Source: Spirochaetota bacterium
GTDB lineage: Bacteria; Spirochaetota; Spirochaetia; Treponematales; Treponemataceae
DNA length: 35,508 nucleotides
Reading direction: 5' to 3'
Assembly: GCA_029571425.1 (NCBI GenBank)
Contig: JAKPSR010000423.1
Span: 1 to 35,508 of the forward strand
Part shown: positions 32,156 to 35,508 of the stretch, piece after piece
How the letters are laid out: every line of letters starts with the position of its first letter
Numbering within the stretch: the first letter of the stretch is position 1
Position numbers and translations under genes: made by a program
The notes under the pieces: generated by a model
Seen by the model: the letters and a program-made list of their open reading frames with translations, nothing else
Database searches by the model: none
Told to the model about the DNA's origin: nothing

Positions 32156-32764
32156 TTACTGCTTGGCGGGAACCCCGCCCGAGGTTTCTTTCTCGAGGAA
32201 GGAAAGGGCTTCCTTCGCCTTGAACTCGGCGAAAGCGGCGGCCTCGTTTCGCTGGAAGGCCTGCACGGTGTCCTCGAAGCCCTTGTTCACGTTCGCGCGC
32301 GGGAAGGAACACAGCACGTAGACGGCCCCATCCGCGTCGACCCAGAGGTCGTCTCGCTCGACGCCGACGAGGGTTTGGTCGGCGACCTGCTTGGAGATGC
32401 TCTCCATGTAGTCGAGAACCTGCTTATTAGTGCCGGAACCGGACTCGTTGGTGTAGTTCGTAAGGGCGTTCTTGACGCTCGTGCCGACCCATCGCGCGAT
32501 TTGGTCCTTCGCGTCGGCCTCGGCGCGCAGAATCGAATTCTGCTTGGTCGTCATGCTACCGTACCCGATCGCGAAGAAGGTGTCGGGGCTCTTCGGGGGC
32601 TTGTTGACCCACGCGGGCTGGGGGACGCCTTCCTTACCGATTATGGGGCTCCCAACCGGCGTGGTCGCGGCGGGTTCGGTCTTCTGCGGCTCGGGGTCGG
32701 ACTTACAGGACATAAGGGAGACGATCGCCAGGACCGCCAGGATCGCGCTTGCTTTCTTGAACAT
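32156..32764 (-). CDS. LPP20-family lipoprotein
   Basis: A 202-residue lipoprotein: signal peptide with lipobox SLMSC (lipidated C20), a Pro/Thr-rich linker, then the LPP20-type core with PAWVNKPPK, FFAIGYGSM, an alanine-rich helix (RAEADAKDQIARWVG) and a C-terminal strand DGAVYVLCSFPRA. The family is known from many bacteria as surface or periplasmic lipoproteins of unclear function. AGGAGG precedes the ATG. It is the first gene of a two-lipoprotein unit. Confidence 0.85.
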   Translation of the reverse strand: MFKKASAILAVLAIVSLMSCKSDPEPQKTEPAATTPVGSPIIGKEGVPQPAWVNKPPKSPDTFFAIGYGSMTTKQNSILRAEADAKDQIARWVGTSVKNALTNYTNESGSGTNKQVLDYMESISKQVADQTLVGVERDDLWVDADGAVYVLCSFPRANVNKGFEDTVQAFQRNEAAAFAEFKAKEALSFLEKETSGGVPAKQ

Positions 32765-32827
32765 TTGTTCCTCCTATGCATGTTATATCCCGCGCGCCGG
32801 ATTGGGGCCATGCCCTACCCGGCGGCG

Positions 32828-32875
32828 AAAAAACCAATATTCGGGGCGCGTTGCGTCGCGGCGACGAACGCGCCC
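32828..32875 (-). terminator. Long hairpin downstream of the ABC ATPase gene, probable terminator
   Basis: GGGCGCGTT (32844-32852) pairs with AACGCGCCC (32867-32875), and CGTCG (32854-32858) with CGACG (32862-32866) around a three-base loop: a 14-bp stem with one bulged base. On the minus strand it lies about 40 bases after the ATPase stop and is followed, after a 10-base interval, by six T residues (32833-32828). The interval is longer than usual for an intrinsic terminator. Confidence 0.5.
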
Positions 32876-32915
32876 TTCAAGTGTAACACACCGCCGATCA
32901 AACAACCAGGTCGCC

Positions 32916-33806
32916 CTATGCGCCCGATCCGGCGGCTCCCTCCTCGATAACGCGGCGTTGAAGCCGCTCGACGTCATAGAGCATGGCCGGCGGAACGCCA
33001 TACGCGGCCTCAAGGGCTTCCGAGGTCAGCACCTCGTCGACGGATCCCAGGTCTATGCGGCGATCCGGATAAAACAGCATCACGGTATCCGCGTACTTCC
33101 GCGTCAGGGCAAGCTCGTGTAGGGACACCATAATTGAAACACCCGAAGAGCGAAAAACGTCACGGAAAAATTCAAGCGCTCGTTCTTTTTGCCTGTTCTC
33201 CATCGCGAACACGGGCTCGTCCATCATGATCGCGCGTGACCCATATAGGGCCGCGAAGCCCAGAAGAACCCGTTGGCTTTCGCCCTTCGAAAGGGCATCG
33301 AGCCTTCGATCGCGAAGGCCTTCGAGCTCGAAGGCGGCGACGACATCCCGCATAAAGCCCTCGTCTTTACGAACATGCCCACCGCGCCCATACACGATAT
33401 CGAGAAGAGCAGCAACGCGCGCCCCATCCTCGGCGGGCTCAAGCTCCATATTTTGATAAATAAAGGAACACAGAAGGTTTCGCCTATGCGCGACCTCGGG
33501 GTTTAGGCCGGTACCCGGTAATCCACCAATCGCGCCCCCGGCCAGCGTGCGGGTATCCTCCCCAAGAAGGGAAACGGTTCCCCGCGTGGGAAGCACGCGA
33601 GAACCGGCAAGCAGGAGAAAGGTCGATTTCCCGGCTCCGTTTGGCCCAACGAGGCTAATGAATCCCGTCGGGATATCGGCCGTAAATCCGTCGAACACGG
33701 GCGGGGACGGATTCCCGTCGGCAAGTGCATAGGGCGCGCCGGTTTCCGGATCAAGCCAGCTAAACGAAACGTCATGGAAAGACGCCAAAACAGATGAATT
33801 CGTCAT
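32916..33806 (-). CDS. ABC transporter ATP-binding protein (FecE-like), orphan
   Basis: A 296-residue nucleotide-binding domain: Walker A GPNGAGKST, signature LSKGESQRV in place of LSGGQ, Walker B RAIMMDEP and H-loop SLHE. After Walker B the D-loop reads FAMEN rather than SALD, so the conserved aspartate is Glu. The insertions and general pattern recall iron-siderophore/cobalamin (FecE/BtuD) importers, but no permease or binding-protein gene is next to it. It may be an orphan component or work with a distant permease. No Shine-Dalgarno precedes the ATG; a consensus extended -10 ends eight bases before it. Confidence 0.83.
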   Translation of the reverse strand: MTNSSVLASFHDVSFSWLDPETGAPYALADGNPSPPVFDGFTADIPTGFISLVGPNGAGKSTFLLLAGSRVLPTRGTVSLLGEDTRTLAGGAIGGLPGTGLNPEVAHRRNLLCSFIYQNMELEPAEDGARVAALLDIVYGRGGHVRKDEGFMRDVVAAFELEGLRDRRLDALSKGESQRVLLGFAALYGSRAIMMDEPVFAMENRQKERALEFFRDVFRSSGVSIMVSLHELALTRKYADTVMLFYPDRRIDLGSVDEVLTSEALEAAYGVPPAMLYDVERLQRRVIEEGAAGSGA

Positions 33807-33814
33807 GGTTCCGG

Positions 33815-33823
33815 ATTATACCA
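33815..33823 (-). promoter_or_regulatory. Consensus extended -10 promoter just before the ABC ATPase ATG
   Basis: On the minus strand TGGTATAAT (33823-33815) is a perfect extended -10 element. Only eight bases separate it from the ATG at 33806, so the transcript would be leaderless or nearly so, in keeping with the lack of a Shine-Dalgarno sequence. Confidence 0.55.
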
Positions 33824-33930
33824 TATTCGTTCCCTCGGTTTTTTTATCTTTCGCTCCGAAAAGAACTTTCGTTCGCCTACGAATAGGCTACACTTACAGG
33901 AGATATGCCTTTTGGCAAAGGAGTCTCGTT

Positions 33931-34914
33931 ATGAATGAGAAATTTCGCTCAACGTTAACTGGATCCGATTGGTGGAAGCCCTTTCTCGTGGCCTATGTAT
34001 TGTTCCTCGCGGTATTAATTCCTTTCGAGTACGTCACCTTATCCGCGAAGGCTAATCCAGATCCCTCGGCCGCGGCGGGAATTCTCGGCTTTTTCGTCCT
34101 CTATTTCCTGGGACTAACGGCGCTATATAGCGTTTTTGGCGTTATCCTGTTCCGCGCGTTTCTTTCGCATGTGTCTTTAAAGGATAAACCCTTCGCGTTT
34201 ACCGGGACGATTGGATCTTTTCTCCGAATCAATTTTGTCGGCTTATTCCTTTCAATCATCACCATTGGGTTTTACATTCCCCGCTACATGAAACGCGTAG
34301 CGGATTTTTTCGTAAACAATGTCGAATACGACGGAACCAAAGCGAATTTCCTTGGGAAAACGGGCAAGATGTTCAAGTATTATATCCTTGGCCTGTTCCT
34401 CCCTATTTTGGCGCTGATCGTTGGTGGCGGCGTATATATGGCTACTAAAATGCTACAATCAGGGGCAACCCCTGTCGGTGGAAATTCCTCCCTATTTGCC
34501 GGGTTCGCGGCCAATATCGTGATCTTAGTGATGATTCTGCCATTCACCTACTATACCTACAAATGGATGGTACATATCGCGTGGAAGGAAACGAGGATCG
34601 CCTGGGATACCCGTTTTTGGCCCTCGATTGGCTATGTACTCGGGCAAATTCTTCTTTGCTGCGTCACGCTCTGTATCTATTTCCCTGCGGCCAGCGTGAA
34701 GATATGGCGTTACTTCACGACTCGCACCGTTTTGTACGTCGAAAACCGTGAAACGGGGCGACTTTCCTTCGAGGGCGCGACGGGTGCCGGGTTTAAGCTG
34801 ATTTGGATACAGGTTCTTCTTTGCCTTATAACCTTGGGAATATACCTTCCCTGGGGATACGCAAAAATCCTTGCGTTCTTTATCAATAATACGGGCGTAA
34901 AGACGACGGCATAA
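33931..34914 (+). CDS. DUF898/YjgN-family membrane protein
   Basis: The ATG at 33931 is chosen because AAAGGAG lies seven bases upstream; it gives 327 residues. The protein has about six to eight transmembrane helices arranged as repeated units. Each unit has a hydrophobic pair followed by a motif like FLSIITIGFYIPRYMKR, LCCVTLCIYFPAASVKIWRY or LLCLITLGIYLPWGYAKI, which is characteristic of DUF898. The C-terminal RLSFEGATGAGFKLIW segment repeats the FxFxGtxgsfl unit near residues 89-98. Function is not known for the family. The gene is noticeably less GC-rich than most of the window. It ends at a strong terminator and stands alone. Confidence 0.85.
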   Translation: MNEKFRSTLTGSDWWKPFLVAYVLFLAVLIPFEYVTLSAKANPDPSAAAGILGFFVLYFLGLTALYSVFGVILFRAFLSHVSLKDKPFAFTGTIGSFLRINFVGLFLSIITIGFYIPRYMKRVADFFVNNVEYDGTKANFLGKTGKMFKYYILGLFLPILALIVGGGVYMATKMLQSGATPVGGNSSLFAGFAANIVILVMILPFTYYTYKWMVHIAWKETRIAWDTRFWPSIGYVLGQILLCCVTLCIYFPAASVKIWRYFTTRTVLYVENRETGRLSFEGATGAGFKLIWIQVLLCLITLGIYLPWGYAKILAFFINNTGVKTTA

Positions 34915-34929
34915 CCGCCGCCCGTCACG

Positions 34930-34959
34930 ACGGCTCCCTACGCCGGGAGCCGTTTTTTT
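34930..34959 (+). terminator. Intrinsic terminator of the DUF898 gene
   Basis: ACGGCTCCC (34930-34938) and GGGAGCCGT (34945-34953) form a perfect nine-base stem with a six-base loop, followed at once by a run of T residues to 34959. It lies 16 bases after the stop codon. Confidence 0.93.
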
Positions 34960-35052
34960 ATTCATAAATGAAATCCCCGTCGCCGTTGGCGGGGTTGCCC
35001 TGGCCTTTCGGCCCTTGAAAAAGAAGCCCTAACCGAGTATTTTATTGAACGG

Positions 35053-35072
35053 ATAAGTATTTATTTACTTAT
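35053..35072. promoter_or_regulatory. Inverted repeat ATAAGTA-N6-TACTTAT upstream of the POR gene
   Basis: Perfect seven-base arms around a six-base AT spacer, 41 bases before the pyruvate:ferredoxin oxidoreductase ATG, within an AT-rich leader that should contain the promoter. A dyad at this place suggests an operator. The half-sites do not match the Fnr or Rex consensus. Confidence 0.45.
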
Positions 35073-35112
35073 TGTATCATCCACTCTAATCTTTTTTTAT
35101 AAGGACGGAGAT

Positions 35113-35508
<396 letters not shown>

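Overview
The window looks like chromosomal DNA of a GC-rich spirochaete, probably a Treponema- or Spirochaeta-like lineage. The main clue is the pheS/pheT pair. Both subunits have the long archaeal/eukaryotic-type architecture (516-residue alpha with N-terminal winged-helix repeats, 574-residue beta) that is known for spirochaetes and unusual in other bacteria. Spirochaete-style lipoprotein signals, LPP20-like lipoproteins, a PilZ protein, two diguanylate cyclases and a pyruvate:ferredoxin oxidoreductase fit an anaerobic, c-di-GMP-using didermic bacterium. The species cannot be fixed from the sequence alone.

Layout. (1) 1-1662, plus strand: 3' end of a GGDEF protein, a rhomboid protease and a secreted protein of unknown function. 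(2) 1683-3362, minus: a membrane sensor kinase of the HisKA_2 type whose phosphoacceptor histidine is missing. (3) 3423-6735, plus: pheS-pheT, converging with a minus-strand PilZ gene (6737-7666). (4) 7782-27056, minus: a roughly 19 kb, mostly overlapping operon that reads as an aryl polyene (APE) pigment pathway plus the two carboxyltransferase subunits of acetyl-CoA carboxylase. One phosphopantetheinyl transferase gene lies inside it on the plus strand. (5) 27237-30515, plus: a FecR-domain lipoprotein with a duplicated C-terminal domain, followed by a membrane diguanylate cyclase. (6) 30512-33806, minus: Crp/Fnr regulator, PspC protein, two lipoproteins and an ABC ATPase. (7) 33931-34914, plus: a DUF898 membrane protein with a clear terminator, then the start of a pyruvate:ferredoxin oxidoreductase gene cut by the window end.

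The large operon is the main feature. Its order follows the described proteobacterial apeB-to-apeR order closely: methyltransferase, chain-length-factor-like KS, acyltransferase, two ACPs, membrane protein, AMP-ligase fused to an ApeI-type dehydratase, glycosyltransferase, LpxL-like acyltransferase, aromatic ammonia lyase, thioesterase, LolA-like carrier, MMPL exporter, lipoprotein, KS, dehydratase, ketoreductase, KS, then accD and accA. The inferred flow is as follows. The ammonia lyase makes an aryl acrylate starter. The ligase loads it on an ACP activated by the phosphopantetheinyl transferase. AccA/AccD help supply malonyl units. KS/KR/DH cycles build the polyene. The acyl- and glycosyltransferases attach it to a lipid, and MMPL/LolA/lipoprotein components move it to the outer membrane. 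I know of no well-described APE system in spirochaetes, so this is the best candidate here for a little-described system.

No gene-free stretch exceeds 300 bases. I saw no tRNA, rRNA, CRISPR array or insertion sequence. All functional calls come from reading motifs by eye; no database search was possible.
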